NCBI GenBank assembly: GCA_030054175.1
Contig: JASGCM010000011.1
Coordinates: 57,154-121,153 of the forward strand
Reading direction: 5' to 3'
DNA from: Alphaproteobacteria bacterium
GTDB lineage: Bacteria > Pseudomonadota > Gammaproteobacteria > Burkholderiales > Burkholderiaceae_C
Length of the DNA: 64,000 nt
Position numbers and translations under genes: made by a program. Positions 26,983 to 35,605 of this stretch are shown here, in pieces; the stretch's first letter is position 1; each line of letters opens with the position of its first letter. The notes below the pieces were generated by a model. That model saw only the letters and a program-made list of their open reading frames with translations, did not search any database and had not been told where the DNA came from.

Positions 26983-27201
26983 TCATTTGGCCCGGAACAC
27001 AATTCTTGCCCTGCTCAAATCGTAGGGCGTCAACTCCACGGTGACTTTGTCACCCGGCAGGATTCGGATGTAGTGCATCCGCATCTTCCCGGAAATGTGA
27101 CCCAGCACCACATGTCCATTCTCCAGTTTCACCCGGAATGTGGCGTTGGGCAGGTTTTCCACCACTTCGCCTTGCATCTGAATGACGTCATCCTTCGCCA
27201 T
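26983..27201 (-). CDS. infA: Translation initiation factor IF-1
   Basis: 72 residues from [19 protein letters not shown], one S1-type OB fold with [21 protein letters not shown]-1 occupies the ribosomal A site during initiation. The start at 27201 gives the exact family length; a longer frame begins five codons upstream. It is 7 bp after secY. Confidence 0.96.
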   Translation of the reverse strand: MAKDDVIQMQGEVVENLPNATFRVKLENGHVVLGHISGKMRMHYIRILPGDKVTVELTPYDLSRARIVFRAK

Positions 27202-27208
27202 CTGTCCT

Positions 27209-28525
27209 TCAACCACCCATGGTCATCTTGAAGTTGGCCTTTTTCAACAACGATTCGTACTGCTGGCTCATCATGTAGTTCTGCACCTGGGCCATAAAAT
27301 CCATGGTGACGACCACGATGATCAACAACGACGTACCGCCGAAGTAGAAAGGGACGTTGTATTTCAAAATCAGGAATTCGGGCAACAGACAAACAAAGGC
27401 GATGTAGATCGCGCCAGCCAAAGTCAGCCGCACCAGAATTTTGTCGATGTAGCGGGCGGTGTGGTCACCAGGGCGGATGCCCGGGACAAATGCGCCCGAC
27501 TTCTTCAGGTTGTCGGCGGTCTCGCGACTGTTGAAGACCAAGGCCGTGTAGAAGAAGCAGAAGAAAACAATGGCCGCCAGATACAACATGATGTAGACCG
27601 GCTGACCAGGTGACAGGGCACCGGCAATGTCTTTCAGCCAACGCATGCTGTCACCGGTGCTGAACCAGCTGACCACGGTGGCGGGCAACAAAATGATGGA
27701 CGAAGCAAAGATGGGGGGGATCACACCGGCCATGTTGAGTTTCAGGGGCAGGTGCGACGATTGACCGCCATAGACCTTGTTGCCCACTTGGCGGCGAGCG
27801 TAATTGACCAAAATCTTCCGCTGACCACGTTCCACGAAAACGACGAAGTAGGTCACCAACACCACCAGAGCCACAATGAACAGCGCAATGATGATGCTCA
27901 TGGCACCCGTACGAACCAGCTCGAGCAGGCCACCAATGGCGCTGGGCAAACCGGCGGCAATGCCGGCAAAAATCAAAATGGAGATGCCATTACCCAAACC
28001 ACGCTCGGTGATCTGCTCACCCAACCACATCAGGAACATGGTGCCCGCAGTCAGGCTGACCACCGTGGTGACGCGAAAGCCCATACCCGGCTCAAGCACC
28101 AAGCCGGCAGATGATTCGAGCGCCAGCGCGATACCCATCGACTGGAACAAAGCCAAGCCCAAGGTGCCGTAGCGAGTGTATTGGGTGATCTTGCGGCGAC
28201 CGGCCTCGCCCTCTTTTTTCAGCTGCTCAAATGTGGGGACCCCATAGGTGAGCAACTGCATGATGATCGAGGCCGAAATGTAGGGCATGATGCCCAATGC
28301 AAACACCGTGAAACGCGACAGCGCACCCCCGGAGAACATGTTGAACAGGTTCAGGATGCCGCCCTGCTGGCCATTGAACAGCTGCTGCAACTGCTGCGGA
28401 TCAATGCCCGGCACAGGGATGTGTGCACCGACCCGGTAAACCACCAGGGCGAGCAACAAAAAGATCAGCCGGCGACTGAGGTCGCCGTACTTGCCGGTCT
28501 TTGCGTTGTTGCTGAGTTTGGCCAT
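27209..28525 (-). CDS. secY: Preprotein translocase subunit SecY
   Basis: 438 residues, the central channel of the Sec translocon in the inner membrane. Ten transmembrane segments can be followed; the plug/first helix region reads HIPVPGID, and the loops [13 protein letters not shown] and [12 protein letters not shown] are conserved. The ATG at 28525 gives the family N-terminus [16 protein letters not shown]; the longer frame from 28612 overlaps rplO and was rejected. It is 28 bp after rplO. Confidence 0.97.
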   Translation of the reverse strand: MAKLSNNAKTGKYGDLSRRLIFLLLALVVYRVGAHIPVPGIDPQQLQQLFNGQQGGILNLFNMFSGGALSRFTVFALGIMPYISASIIMQLLTYGVPTFEQLKKEGEAGRRKITQYTRYGTLGLALFQSMGIALALESSAGLVLEPGMGFRVTTVVSLTAGTMFLMWLGEQITERGLGNGISILIFAGIAAGLPSAIGGLLELVRTGAMSIIIALFIVALVVLVTYFVVFVERGQRKILVNYARRQVGNKVYGGQSSHLPLKLNMAGVIPPIFASSIILLPATVVSWFSTGDSMRWLKDIAGALSPGQPVYIMLYLAAIVFFCFFYTALVFNSRETADNLKKSGAFVPGIRPGDHTARYIDKILVRLTLAGAIYIAFVCLLPEFLILKYNVPFYFGGTSLLIIVVVTMDFMAQVQNYMMSQQYESLLKKANFKMTMGG

Positions 28526-28553
28526 GAGCGCTGTTTCTCTTCGGTGCGATGAA

Positions 28554-28985
28554 TCAGGCCAGTGAACCGCCAGCGGCCTCAATGGCTGCCTTGGCACCGG
28601 CTGTGGCACCAATGCCGTTGAGCTTCACAGCTCTCTTGAGCTCGCCAGTCTTGATGACCTTGACCACTTTGGCCAGCTCGCCCACCAGGCCAGCTTGCTT
28701 GAGGGTCAATAAGTCAACCTCGGCGGCACCCAATTGCTCAAGGGTTGTCAAGGTGATTTCAGCGTTGTACTTCAGCAAGTGCGACTTGAAGCCACGCTTG
28801 GGCAAGCGACGCTGCAGGGGCATCTGACCGCCCTCGAAGCCCACCTTGTGGTAGCCGCCCGAACGCGATTTCTGACCCTTGTGTCCACGACCGGCGGTCT
28901 TGCCCAGGCCGGAGCCAATGCCGCGACCGACGCGGCGCTTGGCATGTTTTGCGCCAGCTGCGGGTTGAATGGTATTGAGTTGCAT
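28554..28985 (-). CDS. rplO: 50S ribosomal protein L15
   Basis: 143 residues; [21 protein letters not shown] is represented at the N-terminus with its glycine-rich extension, followed by [17 protein letters not shown], the L15 signature, and a C-terminal globular domain rich in Ala/Val. It is 10 bp after rpmD and directly precedes secY, the standard order of the spc operon. Confidence 0.97.
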   Translation of the reverse strand: MQLNTIQPAAGAKHAKRRVGRGIGSGLGKTAGRGHKGQKSRSGGYHKVGFEGGQMPLQRRLPKRGFKSHLLKYNAEITLTTLEQLGAAEVDLLTLKQAGLVGELAKVVKVIKTGELKRAVKLNGIGATAGAKAAIEAAGGSLA

Positions 28986-28995
28986 GATGTGACCT

Positions 28996-29178
28996 TTACA
29001 GGACTTTGACCAGGTAGCTGATCTTGTTGATCATGCCGCGCACGGCGGGCGTGTCTTCCAGCTCGCTGATCGAATTGATTTTGCGCAAGCCCAGGCCGCG
29101 CACGGTAGCGCGGTGCGATTCCTTGCAACCGATGGGGCTGCGAACCAGCTGAACCTTGACGCGAGGCGTGTTGCTCAT
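28996..29178 (-). CDS. rpmD: 50S ribosomal protein L30
   Basis: 60 residues from [20 protein letters not shown]; the conserved [20 protein letters not shown] marks L30. The ATG at 29178 avoids overlapping the rpsE stop; a start six codons upstream lies within rpsE and is unlikely. Confidence 0.95.
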   Translation of the reverse strand: MSNTPRVKVQLVRSPIGCKESHRATVRGLGLRKINSISELEDTPAVRGMINKISYLVKVL

Positions 29179-29192
29179 GTGATGCTCCGTAA

Positions 29193-29711
29193 TCAAGCGA
29201 ACAGGTCTTCGACCGACTTGCCGCGCTTGGCTGCCACTTCCGCAGGGGTCGTGGACTTGGCCAGGGCGTCAAAAGTGGCGCGAACCATGTTGTAGGGGTT
29301 GGAGGAACCATGGCTCTTGGCCACGATGTCGGTGATGCCCATCACTTCAAAGACGGCGCGCATCGGTCCGCCAGCAATGATGCCGGTACCCTTGGGAGCC
29401 GGGTGCATCATGACGACGGCAGCGCCATGGTGGCCCGTCACGTTGTGGTGAATGGTGCCATTTTTCAACGACACTTTGGTCATGTTGCGACGGGCCTCTT
29501 CCATGGCCTTTTGCACGGCAGCTGGCACTTCTTTCGACTTGCCTTTGCCCATGCCCACGCGGCCATCGCCATCACCGACCACGGTGAGAGCGGCGAAACC
29601 CAGAATACGACCGCCCTTGACCACTTTGGTCACGCGGTTGACTGTAATCATTTTCTCGCGCAGACCGTCGTCACGAGCGTCGTCTTGCACCTTAGCTTGA
29701 ATTTTTGCCAT
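29193..29711 (-). CDS. rpsE: 30S ribosomal protein S5
   Basis: 172 residues. N-terminal double-stranded RNA-binding domain with [20 protein letters not shown] and [21 protein letters not shown]-terminal domain with [21 protein letters not shown]5 contributes to decoding fidelity and the mRNA entry channel. Follows rplR by 18 bp. Confidence 0.97.
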   Translation of the reverse strand: MAKIQAKVQDDARDDGLREKMITVNRVTKVVKGGRILGFAALTVVGDGDGRVGMGKGKSKEVPAAVQKAMEEARRNMTKVSLKNGTIHHNVTGHHGAAVVMMHPAPKGTGIIAGGPMRAVFEVMGITDIVAKSHGSSNPYNMVRATFDALAKSTTPAEVAAKRGKSVEDLFA

Positions 29712-29729
29712 GTTTATTTCTCGCTCTGC

Positions 29730-30095
29730 TTAGAACTGCAAACCCGCTTCGCGAGCGGCTTCGGCCAAGGCCTTGACACGACCGTGGTAGGCGAAGCCTG
29801 CCCGGTCAAAAGCGACTTTCTCAACGCCAGCCGCTTTCGCCTTTTCGGCAATGCGCTTGCCAATCAAGGCGGCGGCAGCGGCGTTGCCGCCCTTGCCAGC
29901 GGTACCCAGGCTTTGGCGAATCTCGGCTTCGGCGGTCGAGGCACGGGCCAACACCTTGGTGCCACAGCCAGAGATGATCGAGGCGTAGATGTGCAGATTG
30001 GTGCGGTTGACCGTCAATCGGGCAACGCCCTGGGTCGCAATGCGAATGCGGGTTTGACGGGCGCGGCGCAGACGCTGCTGTTTTTTGCTCAACAT
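29730..30095 (-). CDS. rplR: 50S ribosomal protein L18
   Basis: 121 residues; a basic N-terminus ([13 protein letters not shown]) and [16 protein letters not shown], then the C-terminal [20 protein letters not shown], which is the L18 5S-rRNA-binding signature. 11 bp after rplF. Confidence 0.97.
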   Translation of the reverse strand: MLSKKQQRLRRARQTRIRIATQGVARLTVNRTNLHIYASIISGCGTKVLARASTAEAEIRQSLGTAGKGGNAAAAALIGKRIAEKAKAAGVEKVAFDRAGFAYHGRVKALAEAAREAGLQF

Positions 30096-30106
30096 GCTGC
30101 AGCTCC

Positions 30107-30640
30107 TTATTTCTTCTTGGTCTCTTTGATCACGATCCGCTCATCCGAATAACGGATGCCTTTGCCCTTGTAGGGCTCGGGGGGGCGAATGGCACGGATC
30201 TCGGCGGCAATCTGGCCGACGCGCTGGCGGTCGGCACCCTTGATGATGATTTCCGTTGGAGCCGGGGTTTCCACCTTGATGCCGGCAGGCATGTCGATGT
30301 TGACCGGGTGCGAGAAACCGACCGCCAGGTTCAGCTTGGCGCCTTGGGCTTGGGCCTTGTAACCCACACCAACCAAGGAGAGCTTCTTTTCGAAACCCTG
30401 GGTCACGCCCACCACCATGTTGTTGACCAACTGGCGCATGGTACCGCTCATGGCATTGGCCTCGCGGCTTTCGTTGGCAGGAACGAAGGTCATTTTACCG
30501 CCTTCGTTCTTCACAGTGACCAGCGCGTTGTTGGCCACCGACAAGGTGCCACCGGCACCCTTGACGCTGATTTGATCTTCCTTGATCGACACATCCACGC
30601 CTTGCGGGACGGTCACGGGCATTTTTCCTACTCGGGACAT
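30107..30640 (-). CDS. rplF: 50S ribosomal protein L6
   Basis: 177 residues starting [19 protein letters not shown]. Two L6 repeats are visible; the C-terminal signature is [16 protein letters not shown]. Located between rpsH and rplR as in the E. coli spc operon. Confidence 0.97.
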   Translation of the reverse strand: MSRVGKMPVTVPQGVDVSIKEDQISVKGAGGTLSVANNALVTVKNEGGKMTFVPANESREANAMSGTMRQLVNNMVVGVTQGFEKKLSLVGVGYKAQAQGAKLNLAVGFSHPVNIDMPAGIKVETPAPTEIIIKGADRQRVGQIAAEIRAIRPPEPYKGKGIRYSDERIVIKETKKK

Positions 30641-30656
30641 GTTCTGGCTCCTGCGA

Positions 30657-31052
30657 TCAAGCGACGTAGCACAACACTTCGCCGCCCACGCCAGTGGCGC
30701 GCGCCTTGCGATCGGTCATGACGCCTTTGGGGGTGGTCACAATGGCCACACCCAAACCGTTCATCACCTGGGGAATATCGTCGCGCCCTTTGTAGACACG
30801 CAAGCCAGGGCGGCTGACGCGCTCGATGCGCTCGATGACCGGACGGCCGGCATAGTATTTGAGACTGATTTCCAGCTCGGACTTACCGCCCTCGGACTTC
30901 ACCTGGAAGCCGTCGATATAACCCTCGTCCTTCAGGACTTGGGCAATCGCCACCTTCACTTTGGAAGAGGGGACCAACACAGTGGGCTTGGCCACCATTT
31001 GTGCATTGCGGATGCGTGTCAGCAGGTCGGCAATGGGATCACTCATGCTCAT
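30657..31052 (-). CDS. rpsH: 30S ribosomal protein S8
   Basis: 131 residues beginning [20 protein letters not shown]-terminal [17 protein letters not shown] is close to the S8 consensus. A GGAG sequence 8 nt before the first ATG supports 31052 as start over the second Met. In E. coli S8 represses translation of the spc operon at the L5 start; the equivalent junction here is rplX-rplE with 2 bp spacing. Confidence 0.97.
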   Translation of the reverse strand: MSMSDPIADLLTRIRNAQMVAKPTVLVPSSKVKVAIAQVLKDEGYIDGFQVKSEGGKSELEISLKYYAGRPVIERIERVSRPGLRVYKGRDDIPQVMNGLGVAIVTTPKGVMTDRKARATGVGGEVLCYVA

Positions 31053-31071
31053 GAAATTTTCTCCTGCCTGA

Positions 31072-31377
31072 TTACCAACTGGCTTTGGTCACGCCGGGGA
31101 TGTTGCCTTCAAAGGCCATCTCACGGATCTTGGCGCGGCCCAGGCCGAACTGACGGAAAGTACCACGCGGGCGTCCCGTGATTTCGCAGCGATTGCGCTG
31201 ACGTGTCGGGTTGGCGTTGCGGGGCAATTTTTGCAAGGCCGCGCGGGCGGCCATGCGCTCTTCTTCGCTGCGCTTGGCATCATCGGCGATGCTCTTGAGC
31301 TCTGCATACTTCTTGGCGAACTTGGCCACCAGTTTTTCGCGCTTGAGCTCGCGTTGAATCAATGCTACTTTAGCCAC
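31072..31377 (-). CDS. rpsN: 30S ribosomal protein S14
   Basis: 101 residues, long zinc-free form. The start codon is GTG at 31377, giving the family N-terminus (M)[19 protein letters not shown] lies 6 nt upstream. The longer ATG frame at 31431 extends into rplE and was rejected. [14 protein letters not shown] and [12 protein letters not shown] are the conserved S14 segments. Confidence 0.95.
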   Translation of the reverse strand: MAKVALIQRELKREKLVAKFAKKYAELKSIADDAKRSEEERMAARAALQKLPRNANPTRQRNRCEITGRPRGTFRQFGLGRAKIREMAFEGNIPGVTKASW

Positions 31378-31385
31378 ATGCCACC

Positions 31386-31925
31386 TCAGTTCTTGAACGG
31401 GAAACGGAAGCCGGCGAGCAGTGCCTTGCACTCTTCATCGGACTTGGCCGTCGTGGTGATGCTGATGTTCAGGCCGCGCAGGGCGTCGACCTTGTCGTAC
31501 TCGATCTCGGGGAAAATGATCTGCTCTTTCACGCCGATGTTGTAGTTGCCGCGACCGTCAAAAGCACGGCCAGAGATACCACGGAAGTCACGCACGCGGG
31601 GCAGGGCCACGGTGACGAAACGATCAAGGAACTCATACATGCGCACACCGCGCAGGGTGACCATGCAGCCAATGGCTTGGCCTTCGCGGATCTTGAACCC
31701 GGCAATGGCTTTCTTGGCCTTGGTGACCACGGGTTTTTGGCCGGCGATTTTGGTCAGGTCACTCACGGCGTGGTTCATGACTTTCTTGTCGGCGACGGCT
31801 TCAGACACACCCATATTCAGGGTGATCTTGGTGATGCGGGGCACCTCCATGGGAGACTTGTACCCGAACTTGGCCGTCATCTCGGGAGCCACTTTTTCGC
31901 GATAGTGTTGTTGCAGTCGTGCCAT
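31386..31925 (-). CDS. rplE: 50S ribosomal protein L5
   Basis: 179 residues, the same length as the E. coli protein, starting [16 protein letters not shown]. Conserved blocks include [17 protein letters not shown] and [21 protein letters not shown]5 binds 5S rRNA and contacts P-site tRNA. Only 2 bp separate it from rplX, so translation is coupled. Confidence 0.97.
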   Translation of the reverse strand: MARLQQHYREKVAPEMTAKFGYKSPMEVPRITKITLNMGVSEAVADKKVMNHAVSDLTKIAGQKPVVTKAKKAIAGFKIREGQAIGCMVTLRGVRMYEFLDRFVTVALPRVRDFRGISGRAFDGRGNYNIGVKEQIIFPEIEYDKVDALRGLNISITTTAKSDEECKALLAGFRFPFKN

Positions 31926-31927
31926 GA

Positions 31928-32248
31928 TCATGCCGCCTTGATTTCTTCGCCGTTGGACTTGAACACGCGCACCTTGGTGCCATCGGCCAACACCTTGACA
32001 CCGACGCGATCGGCCTTGCCAGTCGCCGCGTTATAAATGGCCACATTCGACTGATGGATGGGCATGGTCTTTTCGACAATGCCACCGGTCGTGCCCGCCA
32101 TGGGGTTGCGCTTGGTGTGCTTCTTCACCAGATTAATGCCTTCGACGACCACATGATCATCGTCTTTGCGCAGCGTGACCACGCCACGCTTGCCCTTGTC
32201 GCGCCCGGCCAGGACAACGACGGTATCGCCTTTGCGAATCTTGTTCAT
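31928..32248 (-). CDS. rplX: 50S ribosomal protein L24
   Basis: 106 residues with an N-terminal KOW motif: [19 protein letters not shown], and then [14 protein letters not shown]24 initiates 50S assembly. It lies 12 bp after rplN. Confidence 0.97.
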   Translation of the reverse strand: MNKIRKGDTVVVLAGRDKGKRGVVTLRKDDDHVVVEGINLVKKHTKRNPMAGTTGGIVEKTMPIHQSNVAIYNAATGKADRVGVKVLADGTKVRVFKSNGEEIKAA

Positions 32249-32260
32249 TTGGGCCTCTGC

Positions 32261-32629
32261 TTAAAGTACTTCAGGCGCCAGGGACACGATCTTCATGAAT
32301 TTCTCGGTACGCAGTTCACGCGTGACCGGGCCGAAGATGCGGGTGCCAATGGGCTCAAGTTTGTTGTTGAGAAGCACGGCGGCATTGCCGTCGAACTTGA
32401 TCAGGGATCCGTCGCCACGGCGAATGCCCTTGGCGGTGCGGACCACAACTGCGCTGTAGACCTCGCCTTTTTTGACGCGTCCACGAGGCGCAGCCTCCTT
32501 GATACTGACCTTGATGATGTCGCCCACGCTGGCGTAGCGACGCTTGGAGCCACCGAGCACCTTGATGCACAAAACCGATTTGGCACCGGTGTTGTCGGCG
32601 ACGTCGAGCCGAGATTCTGTCTGGATCAT
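32261..32629 (-). CDS. rplN: 50S ribosomal protein L14
   Basis: 122 residues beginning [19 protein letters not shown], the invariant L14 N-terminus; [20 protein letters not shown] follows. It is the first gene of this ribosomal block: upstream is proC rather than rpsQ, so the S10 operon is located elsewhere. The start at 32629 was chosen from the family N-terminus; the open frame continues upstream without similarity. Confidence 0.97.
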   Translation of the reverse strand: MIQTESRLDVADNTGAKSVLCIKVLGGSKRRYASVGDIIKVSIKEAAPRGRVKKGEVYSAVVVRTAKGIRRGDGSLIKFDGNAAVLLNNKLEPIGTRIFGPVTRELRTEKFMKIVSLAPEVL

Positions 32630-32913
32630 GTTATTGATTTCCCAACTTGTATCAGGGGGCTTGCACCCATCCCGATCAGTCTTGGTCCCGTCATTCGACG
32701 CCCACCACAATGGATTCGCGCGCCGTCTGTTTGGGGTTTAAATTCGACCCTTTTGGGGCCAAGTGCTGGCGCCTCTCGACACCAAACCACCGCCTTTTTC
32801 AAAGCGGAAGCCCTCGATTATGACACAGTTTTGGGCGTTTCGCAATACCTCTGCTCTAAAACGCCATCTAAAGACGACCGCACCAGGGGGTCAGGTCCGT
32901 CCGCCACAGGGAT
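32630..32913. other. 284-bp region between proC and rplN: spc leader
   Basis: No gene is seen. In leftward direction it holds the promoter at 32817-32845 and then an untranslated leader of about 180 nt to rplN. The leader contains CCCCAAAAGGGTCG near 32745-32760 and an AT-rich GAATTTAAACC stretch, but no convincing terminator or attenuator. Confidence 0.7.
32817..32845 (-). promoter_or_regulatory. Sigma-70 type promoter of the spc ribosomal operon
   Basis: Leftward, TTGCGA (32845-32840), exactly 17 bp spacer, and CATAAT (32822-32817). Four of six positions match the -35 consensus and five of six the -10. Transcription would begin near 32810, about 180 nt before the rplN start. Confidence 0.65.
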
Positions 32914-33720
32914 TCAGCCAAACTCTCTGCCCAACTCCTCAGCTCTGGCTCTGGCTTTTTCAAGAGAATCGGAGAAGTGATCGCCAACTTTGTTGTTTTG
33001 CATGTGGGTCAAGGCGGCGTAAGTGGTGCCCCCTTTGGAGGTGACCCGTTCGCGCAACACGGACGTAGGTTCGGTGCTGGTGCGGGCCAATTCGGCCGCC
33101 CCAGCCATGGTCCCCACGGCCAATTGCTTGGCTTGGGCTTCATTCAAACCCATGGCGACGCCGGCGCGCACCATGGTTTCAATGAAGTAAAAGAAATATG
33201 CTGGACCTGACCCCGACAAGGCGGTCACCGCGTCGAGCAAGGGCTCGGCATCAACCCACAGGGTTTGGCCCGTGCTGGCCAACACCTGCTCGACCCAAAG
33301 GCGGTCGTCGGCGCTGACCGAGGGTCTGGCATACAAACCGGTTTGTCCCAAGCCCACCAAAGCGGGGGTATTGGGCATGGCCCGCACCACGCGTTGCGAA
33401 TTCAGCCATGTGGCGATGCTGTCGCTGGTGATGCCAGCAGCCACGCTCAGGTGCAAAGCGTCCGCCACGTGGGGCGCGGCGGGTTGGGCCGCCTCGGCGA
33501 ACACCTGGGGTTTGACCGCCCAAACCACCAGATCGGCCATCGCCAGTTCGGGGCCAGCCTGCTCAAACACTGTCAAACCCAATGCGGTCAGGCGCTGTCG
33601 CGCCTCGTTTGAAGGGTCGACCACCATCAACTGAGAAGCCGCCACACCCTGGCGCAACAAACCGCCCACAATGGCGCTGGCCATGTTGCCGCCGCCCATG
33701 AATGCCATGCGTTGTTTCAT
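32914..33720 (-). CDS. proC: Pyrroline-5-carboxylate reductase
   Basis: 268-residue cytoplasmic enzyme for the last step of proline synthesis. Rossmann motif FMGGGNMASAIVGGLL near residues 7-22, then RAMPNTPALVGLGQTG and ALSGSGPAYFFYFIETM, the substrate-binding P5CR signature. The ATG at 33720 places the glycine motif close to the N-terminus as expected; it follows ubiA by 4 bp. The C-terminal dimerisation domain ends with TSKGGTTYAAL. Confidence 0.94.
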   Translation of the reverse strand: MKQRMAFMGGGNMASAIVGGLLRQGVAASQLMVVDPSNEARQRLTALGLTVFEQAGPELAMADLVVWAVKPQVFAEAAQPAAPHVADALHLSVAAGITSDSIATWLNSQRVVRAMPNTPALVGLGQTGLYARPSVSADDRLWVEQVLASTGQTLWVDAEPLLDAVTALSGSGPAYFFYFIETMVRAGVAMGLNEAQAKQLAVGTMAGAAELARTSTEPTSVLRERVTSKGGTTYAALTHMQNNKVGDHFSDSLEKARARAEELGREFG

Positions 33721-33724
33721 GGCT

Positions 33725-34606
33725 TTAGCGTACCGCAAAACCCAGCGCGATGCCGCCAAACAGGGTCGCACCTAACCAGTGGTTCATGCGAAAAGCCAGA
33801 AAGCAGCCCTCACGCGTGCGCCGATGGATCAGGGCAAAATGCCAGATCGCCTGCAAGGCCGCCAGACCCAATGCCAGATAGAGGGGCCAACCCAAGCCCA
33901 AGGGGGTCAAGAGGGCGTCCCAAATCAGGAGGTGCAAAGCATAAAAAGCCATCACAGCGGCGACATCCCAACGGCCGAGCGTGATCGCCGAGGTCTTCAT
34001 GCCGATGCGCAAATCGTCATCGCGGTCCACCATGGCGTATTCGGTGTCATAGGCCAGCACCCAGAACAAGTTGCCCAGCAACAAGCCCCATGCCGTGGGG
34101 GGGACGCAGTCCCACGCTTGGCGCCAGCTCAAGCCCAACCCGTGGACGGCGGCAAAGGCCATCGGAATACCAAAACTGAAGGCCACGCCCAAAACCGCCT
34201 GCGGCATCGACACATGCCGCTTGGCATAGGGGTAAATCAAAGTCACGGCCAAGGCGCCAAACGACCAGGCGATGGTGGGCTCATTGAGGGTGAGCACCAG
34301 GCCAAAAGCCAGCCCTGCCAAGCCTGCACCCAGGCCCAAGGCCTGGCGTACGCTCAACACGCCGGCGGTCACGGGTCGCATGGCCGTGCGTTTGACATGG
34401 CGGTCAAACTCCCGATCTGCGACGTCGTTGATGGTGCACCCCGCACTGCGCATCAGAATCGTGCCCAGCACAAAGACCACCAGCAGGTGCAACCCGGGCC
34501 AACCGTCAGCGGCAACCCACAAAGCGGACAAAGAAGGCCACAACAACAACAACCAGCCCGCAGGTCGGTCAAAACGCACCAAGTCCAAATAGGGCTTGAG
34601 CCTCAT
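33725..34606 (-). CDS. ubiA: 4-hydroxybenzoate polyprenyltransferase
   Basis: 293-residue integral membrane prenyltransferase attaching the polyprenyl tail to 4-hydroxybenzoate in ubiquinone synthesis. About eight hydrophobic helices; the two Asp-rich diphosphate-binding motifs are NDVADREFD and [12 protein letters not shown]. The start overlaps the oxyR stop by 4 bp (ATGA). Close coupling with oxyR and proC is notable but known in related genomes. Confidence 0.93.
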   Translation of the reverse strand: MRLKPYLDLVRFDRPAGWLLLLWPSLSALWVAADGWPGLHLLVVFVLGTILMRSAGCTINDVADREFDRHVKRTAMRPVTAGVLSVRQALGLGAGLAGLAFGLVLTLNEPTIAWSFGALAVTLIYPYAKRHVSMPQAVLGVAFSFGIPMAFAAVHGLGLSWRQAWDCVPPTAWGLLLGNLFWVLAYDTEYAMVDRDDDLRIGMKTSAITLGRWDVAAVMAFYALHLLIWDALLTPLGLGWPLYLALGLAALQAIWHFALIHRRTREGCFLAFRMNHWLGATLFGGIALGFAVR

Positions 34607-35574
34607 GACAATCGCACCACCCCCGGCAGTTCACAGGAGTAAACGGCATTGCGCAAAGCCGCGATGGCCTCGTACCGGGTGAAGCTGCGCCGCCAGGCCA
34701 ACACCACGCGCCGCATGGGCGGGCTGTCCTCACCATCCACAATGGGCAGATAGCGCACGTACTTGCTGTCGGTTTGGCCACGGGTGCGGCGTGTCTTGGG
34801 GCGCTCAAGCGCGTCGGCGGGCACCGACAAACGCGGCACCACGGTCACACCCATGCCTGCGGCCACCATGTGCTTGATGGTCTCCAGCGACGAGCCCTCA
34901 AAGCTTTTGCGGATGCCCTCGGCGTCACTGGCGAAACGGGCAAATTCAGGGCACACCTCAAGCACATGGTCGCGGAAGCAATGATCCGTGCCCAACAACA
35001 ACATGGTTTCGGCTTTCAGCTCGCGGGCACTGATTTGACTTTTGGACGCCAAAGGGTGGCTGCTGGGCAAGGCCGCCATGAATGGTTCGTCGTAGAGTGG
35101 CGCCATGGCCAATCCCGTGTCCGGGAAAGGCTCGGCCAAAATGGCGCAGTCGATCTCGCCGGTGCGCAACATTTCGAGCAACTTGACAGTGAAGTTTTCT
35201 TGCAGCATCAAGGGCATCTGCGGCGTTTTCTCAATCGCATGGCGCACCAATTCGGGCAACAAGTAAGGTCCAATGGTGTAAATCACCCCTAGGCGCAAGG
35301 GGCCGGCCAGGGGGTCTTTGCCACGCTTGGCAATTTCTTTGATGCCTGCCGCTTGCTCCAGCACACTTTGCGCCTGGCTGACGATTTCCTCGCCCAAAGG
35401 AGTCAGGGTGACTTCGTTGGCGTTGCGCTCGAACAACTTGACCTCGAGTTCATCCTCGAGCTTCTTGATGGCCACCGACAGGGTCGGCTGCGAGACGAAG
35501 CAAGCCTCGGCCGCACGGCCAAAATGCTTTTCCCGCGCCACCGCAACGATGTACTTCAATTCGGTCAAGGTCAT
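34603..35574 (-). CDS. oxyR: LysR-type peroxide sensor OxyR
   Basis: 323-residue transcription activator of peroxide defence. The N-terminal winged helix is [20 protein letters not shown] with [15 protein letters not shown]. The peroxide-sensing cysteines Cys199 and Cys208 are in [12 protein letters not shown], at exactly the E. coli positions, so this is a true OxyR and not a generic LysR protein. A GATAAT hexamer lies 6 nt before the ATG and no Shine-Dalgarno is visible. It is between recG and ubiA on the same strand. Confidence 0.95.
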   Translation of the reverse strand: MTLTELKYIVAVAREKHFGRAAEACFVSQPTLSVAIKKLEDELEVKLFERNANEVTLTPLGEEIVSQAQSVLEQAAGIKEIAKRGKDPLAGPLRLGVIYTIGPYLLPELVRHAIEKTPQMPLMLQENFTVKLLEMLRTGEIDCAILAEPFPDTGLAMAPLYDEPFMAALPSSHPLASKSQISARELKAETMLLLGTDHCFRDHVLEVCPEFARFASDAEGIRKSFEGSSLETIKHMVAAGMGVTVVPRLSVPADALERPKTRRTRGQTDSKYVRYLPIVDGEDSPPMRRVVLAWRRSFTRYEAIAALRNAVYSCELPGVVRLS

Positions 35575-35580
35575 GCTGGC

Positions 35581-35586
35581 ATTATC
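35581..35586 (-). promoter_or_regulatory. -10-like hexamer just upstream of oxyR
   Basis: GATAAT (leftward) ends 6 nt before the oxyR ATG, so transcription would start at or next to the start codon, giving a leaderless mRNA. A clear -35 box is not seen. Confidence 0.4.
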
Positions 35587-35605
35587 CTCTGAGCGCCGCC
35601 CTGAC

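Noticed and set aside
32875..32900. GGGGGTCAGGTCC near the proC 3' end as a third copy of the palindromic element
   Set aside because: Only a short GGGTC match without the inverted arm.
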